A stretch of 64,000 nt of DNA from Enterococcus montenegrensis. Lineage in GTDB: Bacteria > Bacillota > Bacilli > Lactobacillales > Enterococcaceae. This document shows, piece by piece, positions 1 through 8,368 of this stretch. The translations under genes and the position numbers were made by a program. The DNA is taken from positions 800,501 to 864,500 of the forward strand of contig NZ_CP120467.1 in NCBI RefSeq assembly GCF_029983095.1. Direction: 5' to 3'. The notes under the pieces were generated by a model, which ran no database searches, had not been told where the DNA came from, and was given only the letters and a program-made list of their open reading frames with translations. The number at the start of each line of letters is the position of its first letter. Positions within the stretch are counted from its first letter, which is position 1.

Positions 1-86
1 AATAAAAAGCATTCGCGGGTATTTGTATTTAACCTAGTAAATAAAAACTAGGATTAATAAATAATAAGCATTACAGGGGGAAGACG

Positions 87-938
87 ATGAAAAAATGGGC
101 AACATTAGCAGTTATTGCAGTAAGCGGGATGGTTTTAGCCGCCTGTGGTAATGGAAATAGTAATACAAAAGCAGCAACAAAAGATGATAGTTGGGCTAAA
201 GTAGAAAAGGAAAAAAACTTAACCGTTGCAACTTCGGGTACGTTATTTCCTTCTTCATACTATAACGATAAAAATGAATTAAATGGTTATGATGTGGACG
301 TGGCCAAAGAAGTCGCCAAACGTTTGGGCGTCAAAGTTACTTTTAAGGAATACAATGTAGACGGTCAAATTTCTTCAATTAATCGCGGTGAGGCAGATTT
401 TGCGGCTAATGACTTTGGTTTATCAAAAGAGCGGGCTAAGAAATTTTCCTTATCAGTGCCTATTAAATATTCTTTTGATAGCATGATTGTCCGAAAAAGT
501 GATGATTCTGGTATCCATTCACTAGCTGATTTAAAAGGAAAAAAAGCCGCCGGTGAACCGAATACGAGCTATATGAAAATTGCGGAAAAATATGGGGCAA
601 CACCTGTAACTTATGATAATGCGACAAATGATCAATATCTAACCGACGTTGCCAATGGACGCACTGATGTTATCTTAAATGATTATTATTTACAAAAAAT
701 GTCCGTTGCAGCATTACCGGCTATTCCTGTTAAAATTTTAGAGGACGTGTATTTTAACGCTAACCACACAGGCTTTTTGTTTGTTAAAGAGCACAAGGCT
801 TTAAAAGAAAAAGTTGATGAAACGCTAAAAGCTATGCAAAAAGACGGCTCGTTGAAAAAAATCTCTGAAACTTATTTTCAAACTGACGTTTCAGTTAAAC
901 CAAAACAAGAAATTAAAGAAACGGTGTCACCAGACTAA
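87..938 (+). CDS. Amino-acid ABC transporter substrate-binding lipoprotein
   Basis: A 283-aa extracellular solute-binding protein of family 3 (polar amino acid or cystine type). Residues 1-20 form a lipoprotein signal peptide ending in the lipobox VLAAC, with Cys20 as the lipidated residue, so the mature protein is tethered outside the membrane. A low-complexity Asn/Lys/Ala linker is followed by the two-lobe binding fold, with typical stretches such as NGYDVDVAKEVAKRLG. The start ATG follows GGGGGAAG. Its stop overlaps the ATG of the permease (TAATG), so the two are translationally coupled. No ATPase follows; it may lie upstream of the window. The ligand cannot be read from sequence; cystine/cysteine or a glutamate-type amino acid is plausible. 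Confidence 0.88.
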   Translation: MKKWATLAVIAVSGMVLAACGNGNSNTKAATKDDSWAKVEKEKNLTVATSGTLFPSSYYNDKNELNGYDVDVAKEVAKRLGVKVTFKEYNVDGQISSINRGEADFAANDFGLSKERAKKFSLSVPIKYSFDSMIVRKSDDSGIHSLADLKGKKAAGEPNTSYMKIAEKYGATPVTYDNATNDQYLTDVANGRTDVILNDYYLQKMSVAALPAIPVKILEDVYFNANHTGFLFVKEHKALKEKVDETLKAMQKDGSLKKISETYFQTDVSVKPKQEIKETVSPD

Positions 939-1606
939 TGTATATTCCAAAGCTTGATTTTGGCTTGATGCTTGCATCATTACCTTTTGTGTTGCAAGGC
1001 TTAAGTTATACGTTAGGGATTAGTTTGATTACTTTTTTATTGGGAAATATAATTGGGGTAATTCTTACAGTCTTGTCTTTTTTACCTAGTAAGATATTAC
1101 GCAACCTAATTCGTTTTTATATCTCCTTTTTACGGGGAGTCCCAGCTCTGGTTTTGTTATTCTTACTTTATTTTGGGTTGCCATATCAACTGCCGGCGCT
1201 AACGGCTGCGATTATCTGCTTTAGCCTAACCAGCAGTGCTTTTATCGGCGAAATTTATCGTGGCGCTATTACAGGAGTAGAGCATGGACAATGGGATGCA
1301 GCTTACGCTACTGGCTTGAATTTTTGGCAGACGATCCGACTTATTATTTTGCCGCAAGCTTTTCGCTTATCCGTGCCGGCTTTAGGAAATGTGGCAATGG
1401 ATTTAGTTAAAGGAACTTCACTGGCAGCCATGATTACGATTCCTGATATTTTTCAAAAGGCCAAAATTGTTGGCGGTCGGACATTTGATTATATGTCGAT
1501 GTATATTTTAGTCGCTTTAATTTATTGGGGATTATGTATTTTGATTGGCTTTTGCCAACATCATTTGGAAAAATATTTTGAAAAACGTTTTGGCACGATA
1601 GACTAA
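938..1606 (+). CDS. Amino-acid ABC transporter permease
   Basis: A 222-aa polar amino-acid ABC permease of the HisM/GlnP type. It has about five hydrophobic segments, the family's RGVPALVLLFLLYFGLP stretch at about residues 66-82, and an EAA loop around residues 119-142 (GQWDAAYATG ... IILPQA) that docks the ATPase. It overlaps the binding-protein stop by one base and should form the membrane channel for that protein. No ATP-binding subunit follows before the next transcription unit, so the transporter is incomplete within this window. Confidence 0.9.
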   Translation: MYIPKLDFGLMLASLPFVLQGLSYTLGISLITFLLGNIIGVILTVLSFLPSKILRNLIRFYISFLRGVPALVLLFLLYFGLPYQLPALTAAIICFSLTSSAFIGEIYRGAITGVEHGQWDAAYATGLNFWQTIRLIILPQAFRLSVPALGNVAMDLVKGTSLAAMITIPDIFQKAKIVGGRTFDYMSMYILVALIYWGLCILIGFCQHHLEKYFEKRFGTID

Positions 1607-1714
1607 GCCAAATGGTAGTGAGGGGATAGTTTTTTTTGCTATTCAAGATTACTGTAAAAGGATGATTAAATGTACAGAAAAATGCATATATTTAAATAAT
1701 TATGAAAAAAATAC

Positions 1715-1743
1715 TTGTGCATTTTTTTGTAACCTGTTATCCT
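1715..1743 (+). promoter_or_regulatory. Promoter of the exporter leader
   Basis: A -35 TTGTGC (1715-1720) and a -10 TATCCT (1738-1743) are separated by 17 bp. They lie about 40 bp before a short ORF with a strong ribosome binding site, which in turn precedes a terminator and the ABC exporter genes. Confidence 0.5.
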
Positions 1744-1781
1744 TTGGGTAACGTTTACAAAAAAATTGGGAAGGAGGAAGC

Positions 1782-1862
1782 ATGATGATTACATTAAACG
1801 AACTAAAATTCCATTCATTCATCGCAAATATTTCCTTACTCCCGTATGATATTTCCAATTAG
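1782..1862 (+). CDS. Short leader peptide (26 aa) upstream of ABC exporter
   Basis: A 26-codon ORF beginning MMITLNELKF and ending ISN, preceded by a very strong AAGGAGG (1771-1777). The second ATG (1785) has the better spacing of 7 nt. A rho-independent terminator starts 27 nt after its stop and the exporter genes follow. This layout is that of a translated leader controlling transcription attenuation, as known for bmrB-bmrCD in Bacillus subtilis, where ribosome stalling lets the polymerase read into a drug exporter. I see no sequence similarity to BmrB; the regulatory role is inferred from layout only. Confidence 0.55.
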   Translation: MMITLNELKFHSFIANISLLPYDISN

Positions 1863-1888
1863 TGCAATAGTATGCTGAATTAACAGTC

Positions 1889-1929
1889 AGACTCTGCCTT
1901 GGGTTTTATACTCGGGTAGAGTCTTTTTT
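1889..1929 (+). terminator. Attenuator-like terminator before ABC exporter
   Basis: AGACTCTGCC (from 1889) pairs with GGGTAGAGTCT (to 1924) in an 11-bp stem with one or two G-U pairs, followed by a run of T. It lies between the leader ORF and the exporter, about 100 bp before the exporter start, so it would stop transcription unless relieved. Confidence 0.75.
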
Positions 1930-2025
1930 GCGCGCAAAAATGATAAAAGCTATATCTTGCCAGAAGATTTTATCTAGCTTTTATAATAAAAACAGGCAAG
2001 GATTTCTTTTATTTTGGAGGTTATT

Positions 2026-3759
2026 ATGAAATACGTTTTAAAGCATTTATTCACATATATTAAAGAACATAAAAAGCGTTACGCTGTCGTTTTGTTCTTT
2101 ATGATTATTAACAGCGCGTTAGCTGTTGTACCAACTTATATTATTCGCTTGTTTATTGATGCCATTATCCAAAAGACACTGACATTTGCGTTATTGCTGC
2201 AATACGGTGGACTCTTTGCGTTAACGATTATCATGTGCTATTTGGCAGACTTTACTTGGACCTATCACTTGTTTATCGGGTCTTATGATTTGCAAAAAAG
2301 TTTGCGGGAGCAATTGATGGCGCATTTTCTAAAAATGGGGGCACCGTTTTATGAACGTTTTCGCACGGGCGATTTAATGACTCGTTCTAGTGATGATGTT
2401 CAAGTGATGGGGATGACTGTTGGTTATGGGTTAATGGTATTTATGAATACGAGTTTATTTTTGGGCTTTATTTTATTGATGATGGCAACGACAGTCTCAG
2501 CAGTTTTAACCATAATTGCATTATTGCCGATGCCGATTTTAGCCTATTATATTTTTAAATGGGGTTCAAAGGTCGATCGTCTTTTTACGGAAGCTCAAAA
2601 TGCGGTTTCTGATTTGAATAGTGAAGTGTTAGAAATCATCGATGGCATTCGCGTGGTGCGGGCTTTTGGCTTAGAAGAAGAAACGCGCCAGGCATTTGAA
2701 GCGAAAACGACAGTCGTTAAAGAAAAAAACAATCGCGTTTCAGAACTAGATTCTCGCTTTGGTCCTTTGATTACGATTATCTTAGCCATTAGTTTTGTCA
2801 CAAGTTTTGGTGTTGGGGCCTTCATGGTTCAAAAACAGCAAATCACAGTTGGTGCCATGGTTTCTTTTCAAGTGTATTTAACCATGATTGTTTGGCCCAT
2901 GATTTCTGCTGGAGATCTGGTAAATGTGATGCAACAAGGGGCAGCATCTTGGCGACGAATCAATGAAGTTTTGCAAACACAAGATGATTTGGAACAAGCC
3001 GGGCCCAAAATGCTGCCAGCAGTTGCAAAAATCACTTTTGAAAATTATGATTTTTCTTATCCCTCTAGTTCTAATAAAGTTTTACAGCACATTGATCTCA
3101 CGATAAAAAAAGGTCAAATTGTTGGGATTGTGGGAAAAACTGGTAGTGGCAAAACTACCTTGCTGCGACAGTTGCTCCATCGCTACCCATATTCAGATCA
3201 AGTTCCGCAATTAAACAATGTGCCTTTAACAGCTTTTGATACAGCAGCTGTTAGAAAGCAATTTGCCGAAGTTCCTCAAGAGCATACGTTGTTTTCCCGG
3301 ACGATCAAAGAAAATTTACTTTTTGGTAAAGAAGATGCGACACAAGAGGAATTATGGCAAGCTTTAGCTAGTGCATCATTGGCCCAAGATGTTGAAAAAA
3401 TGCCGTTACAATTAGAGACACTGATTGGAGAAAAAGGTGTTTCATTATCTGGCGGGCAAAAGCAGCGGTTATCATTGGCCCGGGCCTTTTTGCGCCACAG
3501 TGAGGTTTTGTTGTTAGATGATGCGCTTTCAGCCGTGGATGCCAAAACGGAGCAGGCGATTATTAACCAGCTTAAACTGCTCCAAAAAAATCGCACTTCC
3601 ATTATTGTCACCCATCGTTTGTCAGCTATTACGTCTGCTGATCAAATTATTGTCTTAGAAGATGGCAACATCATTCAAAAAGGGACGCACCAGGAACTGA
3701 TTAAAACAGCTGGCTGGTACCAAGAACAATACTATCATCAACAGTTGCAAGAAAAATAA
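2026..3759 (+). CDS. Heterodimeric ABC exporter subunit with degenerate ATPase site
   Basis: A 577-aa half-transporter: six hydrophobic segments in roughly residues 1-300, then a nucleotide-binding domain with Walker A GKTGSGKT (about residue 369), signature LSGGQKQR (about 475) and Walker B LLLDDALSAVD (about 495). The residue after the Walker B Asp is Asp instead of the catalytic Glu, as in BmrC/LmrC/EfrC-type subunits whose ATP site is degenerate. ATG 2026 is chosen because TTGGAGG lies 7 nt upstream. The next gene supplies the partner. Such pairs export hydrophobic drugs; the substrate here is unknown. Expression is probably governed by the leader and attenuator upstream. Confidence 0.9.
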   Translation: MKYVLKHLFTYIKEHKKRYAVVLFFMIINSALAVVPTYIIRLFIDAIIQKTLTFALLLQYGGLFALTIIMCYLADFTWTYHLFIGSYDLQKSLREQLMAHFLKMGAPFYERFRTGDLMTRSSDDVQVMGMTVGYGLMVFMNTSLFLGFILLMMATTVSAVLTIIALLPMPILAYYIFKWGSKVDRLFTEAQNAVSDLNSEVLEIIDGIRVVRAFGLEEETRQAFEAKTTVVKEKNNRVSELDSRFGPLITIILAISFVTSFGVGAFMVQKQQITVGAMVSFQVYLTMIVWPMISAGDLVNVMQQGAASWRRINEVLQTQDDLEQAGPKMLPAVAKITFENYDFSYPSSSNKVLQHIDLTIKKGQIVGIVGKTGSGKTTLLRQLLHRYPYSDQVPQLNNVPLTAFDTAAVRKQFAEVPQEHTLFSRTIKENLLFGKEDATQEELWQALASASLAQDVEKMPLQLETLIGEKGVSLSGGQKQRLSLARAFLRHSEVLLLDDALSAVDAKTEQAIINQLKLLQKNRTSIIVTHRLSAITSADQIIVLEDGNIIQKGTHQELIKTAGWYQEQYYHQQLQEK

Positions 3760-3808
3760 AAAACCCTCAGGGAGGGTTGTCTCAAGTTGTTTGTTAAGGA
3801 GTAAAAAG

Positions 3809-5563
3809 ATGTTTAAAATAATTAAGCGGCTTTTAAGCTATTTAAAAGCCCACAAATTAATCTTTGGCGTTAGCGTATTATTGTTAATTCTAGCTTCAGG
3901 CTTGGAGTTAATCTCGCCTTTAATTGCCAAAAGAATGATCGATAATGTTATGACACCGGCCTTTGACACTGGAAATTTGCCGGTCATGTTATTAATTCAA
4001 TTATTAGCTTTTTATTTATTGTTAAATATTGTAGGTTCGCTTTTTCGTTATGTAAGTATTTTACAGTTGCGAAAAATGGCCAATCAAATTGTCAAGAAAA
4101 TGCGGGATCAACTGTTTTCTCAGCTACACCAACTGCCGGTTGCCTATTTTGATACATTACCAGCAGGAAAGATCGTGGCCCGTATTACTAACGATACCGA
4201 AGTTTTGCGTTCAAGTTTTTATGTGAGTGTTATTAGTAATCTTTTAAGTAATGTTATTCAAATTATTGGCGTCTACATTGCGATTTTCTTATTGGACAGC
4301 CGTTTGGGGGCAGCACTTTTAACTTTATTGCCAGTTTTAGTATTGTGGCAGCACTTTTACACAAAAAAAGCAGCGAAATATAATTTGGCGATGCGAGAAT
4401 ATATTTCCCAAATCAGTGGTCAATTAAATGAATTTGTTCAAGGCGTGGCTGTGATTCAAGCTTTCCAAAAAGAAAAGCAGCTGTTAAAAGAGTTTCGTCA
4501 AACAGTTACGAAATGGTTTAACGTCGGTAAAAAAGCGCTCCTACTCGATGCAGGTGCGGCTTGGGGGTTGGGTACTTTTTTACGAAATATAACGATTTTA
4601 CTCGTGATCACAACGCTGGCTAGTTTCTTTTTAAATGGCCAGTTGGCAATTTCCGCGGGGCTTTTATATGCTTTTATCGATTATATTAATCGCTTATTTG
4701 ATCCCATTGAAGGTATGGTACAAACCGTAGCAGGTGTACAGCAATCCCTTGCGGCCGGTACAAGAATTTTTGAATTGGCCGATGAAAAAATAGAAAGCCA
4801 AGAAGAAAATGAGATTCAAATCAAAAAAGGTGCAGTGGCATTTAAAGACGTATCTTTTGGGTATACGAAAACACAACGGGTATTGCATCATATTGATTTT
4901 ACAGCAGCACCCGGGGAAACTGTCGCATTAGTTGGTCATACTGGTTCGGGCAAATCTAGTATTTTAAATTTACTTTTTCGCTTTTATGAACCAGATAGTG
5001 TTGGTATTTTGATTGACGGTAAAAAAATTGCCGACTATAGTCGCCAATCGTTGCGGCGTTTTATGGCGATAGTCATGCAAGATCCCTATTTATTTAGTGG
5101 CACGATAGCCAGTAATATTCATATGGGGGATAAAAGTATTAGTGATGAAATGGTTTTAGCGGCTTTAAAACAAGTTGGAGCCCAAGACTTAATTGCCCGA
5201 TATCCAGATGGTATTCACCATTTGGTAGTAGAAAAAGGGCAGGCCTTTTCCAGTGGTGAAAGACAGTTGATCAGTTTTGCTAGGGCTTTGGTATTTAACC
5301 CGAAAATTTTAATCTTAGATGAGGCGACAAGTCATGTCGATACCCAGACAGAAGCAATTATTCAAAAAGCAATGGAAGTACTGCAAAAAGGACGGACGAC
5401 TTTTATTATTGCCCATCGACTTTCTACTATTAAAGAAGCAGATGAGATTTTAGTTTTAGATCAAGGGAGAATTGTGGAGCGCGGCAGCCATGATACGTTA
5501 GTGAAACAAGAGGGAATTTATTATCAAATGTACCAGATGCAAGCGGCCCAATTATCAGCATAA
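3809..5563 (+). CDS. Heterodimeric ABC exporter subunit with canonical ATPase site
   Basis: A 584-aa ABC half-exporter: transmembrane domain in the first ~310 residues, then Walker A GHTGSGKS, a variant signature FSSGERQLISFARAL and Walker B ILILDEATSHVD with the catalytic Glu present. The SSGER-type signature together with an intact Glu is the expected complement to the preceding subunit, giving one active and one degenerate site per dimer (BmrD/LmrD/EfrD type). The start at 3809 follows AAGGAG. The 49-bp gap from the previous gene contains a small hairpin (3762-3778) without a T-run, so the genes are likely co-transcribed. Confidence 0.9.
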   Translation: MFKIIKRLLSYLKAHKLIFGVSVLLLILASGLELISPLIAKRMIDNVMTPAFDTGNLPVMLLIQLLAFYLLLNIVGSLFRYVSILQLRKMANQIVKKMRDQLFSQLHQLPVAYFDTLPAGKIVARITNDTEVLRSSFYVSVISNLLSNVIQIIGVYIAIFLLDSRLGAALLTLLPVLVLWQHFYTKKAAKYNLAMREYISQISGQLNEFVQGVAVIQAFQKEKQLLKEFRQTVTKWFNVGKKALLLDAGAAWGLGTFLRNITILLVITTLASFFLNGQLAISAGLLYAFIDYINRLFDPIEGMVQTVAGVQQSLAAGTRIFELADEKIESQEENEIQIKKGAVAFKDVSFGYTKTQRVLHHIDFTAAPGETVALVGHTGSGKSSILNLLFRFYEPDSVGILIDGKKIADYSRQSLRRFMAIVMQDPYLFSGTIASNIHMGDKSISDEMVLAALKQVGAQDLIARYPDGIHHLVVEKGQAFSSGERQLISFARALVFNPKILILDEATSHVDTQTEAIIQKAMEVLQKGRTTFIIAHRLSTIKEADEILVLDQGRIVERGSHDTLVKQEGIYYQMYQMQAAQLSA

Positions 5564-5573
5564 TGGACAATTT

Positions 5574-5601
5574 TTGACATTCTAAATCCCTGTGTTAAAA
5601 T
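5574..5601 (+). promoter_or_regulatory. Promoter of small membrane protein
   Basis: TTGACA (5574-5579), a 16-bp spacer and TAAAAT (5596-5601), about 57 bp before the next start codon. Confidence 0.6.
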
Positions 5602-5657
5602 CGTAGCAGACATTTTTAGCTGTTGGAAATGGATATTTTATAGATTGGAAGTTTAAA

Positions 5658-6017
5658 ATGGTCAGTGATATTTTAAGTTTATTTGTCATGATTTTGGTTG
5701 GAATTTACAGTGCGTTGTTCTTAAGTACTGGCGTTTGGTTGTTGTATTTGCAAATCAAAAGTAAAGTCAGCAACATGGATCAGAGCGCTTGGGAAGCCTA
5801 TTTCAATAAAATTCAACCTAAAGGAGTTATGCTTCGTGTCCTTGTTTGCTATGTTATTATTTTGGCGCTGATTGCAACGTTAAATACGTTTGCTGTTTGG
5901 CAGGGAAATTTTTACTATGGCATGTTGATGGTTGCCTGTGGTCTGTTCCATATTTTTTATAAGTTTCAAACCCAAAAAGGTGATTTTTCCAAACTTTTCA
6001 AAGGTCCGAAATCCTAG
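5658..6017 (+). CDS. Small membrane protein of unknown function
   Basis: A 119-aa protein with three probable membrane segments (about residues 5-32, 56-78 and 83-101) and a short basic C-terminus (KGDFSKLFKGPKS). I do not recognise a family. It has its own promoter, stands alone between the exporter genes and the convergent rnhC, and is closed by a bidirectional hairpin. Confidence 0.7.
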   Translation: MVSDILSLFVMILVGIYSALFLSTGVWLLYLQIKSKVSNMDQSAWEAYFNKIQPKGVMLRVLVCYVIILALIATLNTFAVWQGNFYYGMLMVACGLFHIFYKFQTQKGDFSKLFKGPKS

Positions 6018-6039
6018 TTTTATATGTTGCAACTAAACT

Positions 6040-6113
6040 ACCCGAAAAATTCCTACTCCTAAGTGCGCCCTGCTGTTTTTATTGAGGTGGCAAGGAAAGT
6101 GAATTTTTCGGGT
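6040..6113. terminator. Bidirectional terminator with long loop
   Basis: A 13-bp perfect stem, ACCCGAAAAATTC (6040-6052) with GAATTTTTCGGGT (6101-6113), encloses a 48-nt loop. It lies between the convergent small membrane gene and rnhC and can serve both. The loop is unusually long for a plain terminator. Confidence 0.6.
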
Positions 6114-6127
6114 ATTATTTTCGCGTA

Positions 6128-7084
6128 TTAATAGCGTGCTAATTTTTGCGCTTTTTGCGTATTGGCAAAATGTAGTTTAGCGTATTGTGCTAACAGCGTG
6201 ATGCCGCCTTGCTGTAATATTTTTGCTGCCACTTGATCAGACTTACTACCAGCCCCTGAGGGTACAACAAAACCTAATTTCATTGAAGCCGCATCTAGCT
6301 CTGCTAAAAAACTAGCCCGGCATAAAATAGAAGCAGCGGCGACAGCCAGATGATATTGTTCCCCTTTTGTTACAAAATAGAGATTTTTAGTAACTTGATT
6401 TTTTTCCTGCTGCAAATATTTGCGATAATTTGCTTCTGAGGTGAATTGATCAATTAAGATTCCTTCTTCTTTAACAGGCGCAATTTTTTGCTGGAGTAAG
6501 TAAATTGCTTGATTGTGTAACGCGACTTTCATGCGTACAGCGTTATACTTTGGTTGGATTTCGTTATACTTTTTTGGTGTGACAATTAATTTTTGAAAAG
6601 GAACGACTGCTTCAATTTTAGGCGCTAGTTGCCGAATTTCTTTATCGGTTAACATTTTGGAGTCTTTGACGCCAATTTCTTTTAAGTATGCTAGATTTTC
6701 ACTTGCTGCATAAACGGCACAGACTACTAAAGGACCAAAATAACTGCCATTGCCTACTTCATCACTACCGATGATACTTTTTTTGGCAAAATCTTTTGGC
6801 AGTCCACCAGTAGGTAAATTATTTTTTCCATTAGAGGTGCTGGTATTTTTTTTACTTGTATTACTTGCGACTGTCGCATTTTTGTTATCCCATTTACTAG
6901 CCTCACTTTGAGCGTTAGTACCTTGAAACATTACTTTACCAGAAGTATAGCCGGTGATTGTGACACCACTTTTTTTGGCAACAAATAAGGTATAGGGAGT
7001 TTTAGTGGGAACAGTAAAGGGCGCATAATGCGCTTTTAACTGATCAAGTTGAATTTTACTTAATTTTAAAATAATTGTATTCAT
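6128..7084 (-). CDS. rnhC: Ribonuclease HIII
   Basis: A 318-aa type 2 RNase H that cleaves the RNA strand of RNA-DNA hybrids. The N-terminal ~90 residues form the TBP-like substrate-binding domain of HIII enzymes, then a Ser/Asn/Lys-rich linker, then the catalytic domain opening with IIGSDEVGNGSYFGPLVV, which carries the first two acidic catalytic residues. I place the start at 7084 (MNTIILKL) because AAAGGACG precedes it; an in-frame start 45 nt upstream would add a non-conserved tail. It is divergent from zapA. Confidence 0.92.
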   Translation of the reverse strand: MNTIILKLSKIQLDQLKAHYAPFTVPTKTPYTLFVAKKSGVTITGYTSGKVMFQGTNAQSEASKWDNKNATVASNTSKKNTSTSNGKNNLPTGGLPKDFAKKSIIGSDEVGNGSYFGPLVVCAVYAASENLAYLKEIGVKDSKMLTDKEIRQLAPKIEAVVPFQKLIVTPKKYNEIQPKYNAVRMKVALHNQAIYLLQQKIAPVKEEGILIDQFTSEANYRKYLQQEKNQVTKNLYFVTKGEQYHLAVAAASILCRASFLAELDAASMKLGFVVPSGAGSKSDQVAAKILQQGGITLLAQYAKLHFANTQKAQKLARY

Positions 7085-7295
7085 CAAAACGTCCTTTTTT
7101 ATGTTGTATTTGCTATTAGATTTTAACATAGATATAAAAAAGCAGAGGGTAAACAGGAGAATTTTAACTAATCGTGGAAATTTTACCGTTTTTACCCTAT
7201 AATATACAGGAGTTTGCCGCTAAAACTTTTAGTGGTAAAAGTGCTATAATAATGCAGTTGGTTTTCTGAAAGTTATGAAGAAGGGAAGACAGAGC

Positions 7296-7745
7296 ATGGT
7301 AGCGGAACGCAAACGCTATAAAGCTGTGATCGCTAATCGTAGTTATACGATTATTGGAAATAAGAGTTCACAGCATATGAATCTGGTCACAAAGCTTGTG
7401 AACGAACAGCTAAGTGAGATAAAGATGATTTCACCCCAGATTAATGATGAACAAGCTGCGATTTTATTAGCAGTCAATGCAGTCTCAGACCAAGTAGACA
7501 AACAAGCAGAAGTATTGCGGCTACAAAAAGAGGTGCAAGAACTACGGGAGAAGACAGTTCGAATTGTCGAATTGGAAAATCGCGTCAAACGAATTGAAGC
7601 AATTGAAAGCGAAGCGCGAAAATATTTGGCGGAACAAGGGCAAACAGATGTTAAAATCAAAAACCATGTTCACGCCCAACAAATTTTAAACGAAGCTAGA
7701 AAAGAACAAATTAAACAAAAGACGTCACTAGACAGAAAGGACTAA
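7296..7745 (+). CDS. zapA: Cell division protein ZapA
   Basis: A 149-aa FtsZ-associated protein. The N-terminal ~90 residues (KRYKAVIANRSYTIIG ... HMNLVTKLVNEQL) match ZapA, followed by a helical coiled-coil region through about residue 110 and a charged tail. It bundles FtsZ filaments at the division ring. The start at 7296 (MVAERKRYK) fits the family length; an upstream in-frame ATG at 7275 would add seven residues. It ends 3 bp before the cvpA-like gene. Two possible -10 TATAAT boxes lie at about 7198 and 7244. Confidence 0.85.
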   Translation: MVAERKRYKAVIANRSYTIIGNKSSQHMNLVTKLVNEQLSEIKMISPQINDEQAAILLAVNAVSDQVDKQAEVLRLQKEVQELREKTVRIVELENRVKRIEAIESEARKYLAEQGQTDVKIKNHVHAQQILNEARKEQIKQKTSLDRKD

Positions 7746-7748
7746 CAG

Positions 7749-8297
7749 ATGGTTGGATTATTGATTATCCTGATACTTGTGATTGCGTTTTATATTGGAG
7801 GTCGCCGTGGAACGCCATTACAATTAGTATACACGCTAGGATATTTTTTATCTTTTGCTGTGGCGTGTTTTAGTTACCAAGGCCTAGCAAAAAAATTGGA
7901 ACTATACATTCCATATCCTTCTGTTACCCCAGATTCCAAAATGGTTTTTTATAGCCAAACGCAGTCTTTGGATTTGGATAAGGCGTATTATGCAGCAGTT
8001 GCATTTTTGGTAGTTATGTTTATTGGTTGGCTAGTTACAAGTTTAATTGCCGTCTTTTTAAACAATTTGCGTTTTAAGCGTCTATTAGAAAATTACGATT
8101 GGGTATTAGGCGGCTTGTTGAATGTCCTAACAGCTTATGTTGTGATTTTCTTTGTACTTTTTGTGTTAGCGATGATTCCTTTAGCAACAATTCAAAATAT
8201 ATTTCGAGATCACTTTTCCGCCCGCATGATTGTGGAACATTCCGTTATCTTGTCTTGGCTTTTTAAAAATCTGTGGGTGACAAGTATTCTTGCTTAA
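7749..8297 (+). CDS. CvpA family membrane protein
   Basis: A 182-aa integral membrane protein of the CvpA/colicin V production family, with about four hydrophobic segments (start, ~28-45, ~76-100 and ~117-147) and the family-typical GWLVTSLIAVFLNNL and DWVLGGLLNVLTAYVV stretches. It follows zapA by 3 bp and precedes mutS2, the zapA-cvpA-mutS2 order usual in Firmicutes. Molecular role unknown. Confidence 0.85.
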   Translation: MVGLLIILILVIAFYIGGRRGTPLQLVYTLGYFLSFAVACFSYQGLAKKLELYIPYPSVTPDSKMVFYSQTQSLDLDKAYYAAVAFLVVMFIGWLVTSLIAVFLNNLRFKRLLENYDWVLGGLLNVLTAYVVIFFVLFVLAMIPLATIQNIFRDHFSARMIVEHSVILSWLFKNLWVTSILA

Positions 8298-8342
8298 AAA
8301 ACAGGGCAGTGTTTGGCAGCAGCTGAACTGGCCTGTTTTTTT
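8298..8342 (+). terminator. Terminator between cvpA and mutS2
   Basis: AAACAGG (8299-8305) pairs with CCTGTTT (8332-8338), with further pairing of CAG/CTG inside, then a T-run. It may reduce read-through into mutS2, whose start lies only 27 nt on. Confidence 0.6.
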
Positions 8343-8368
8343 CACATTTTAACAGGTAGGTGAAAGAA

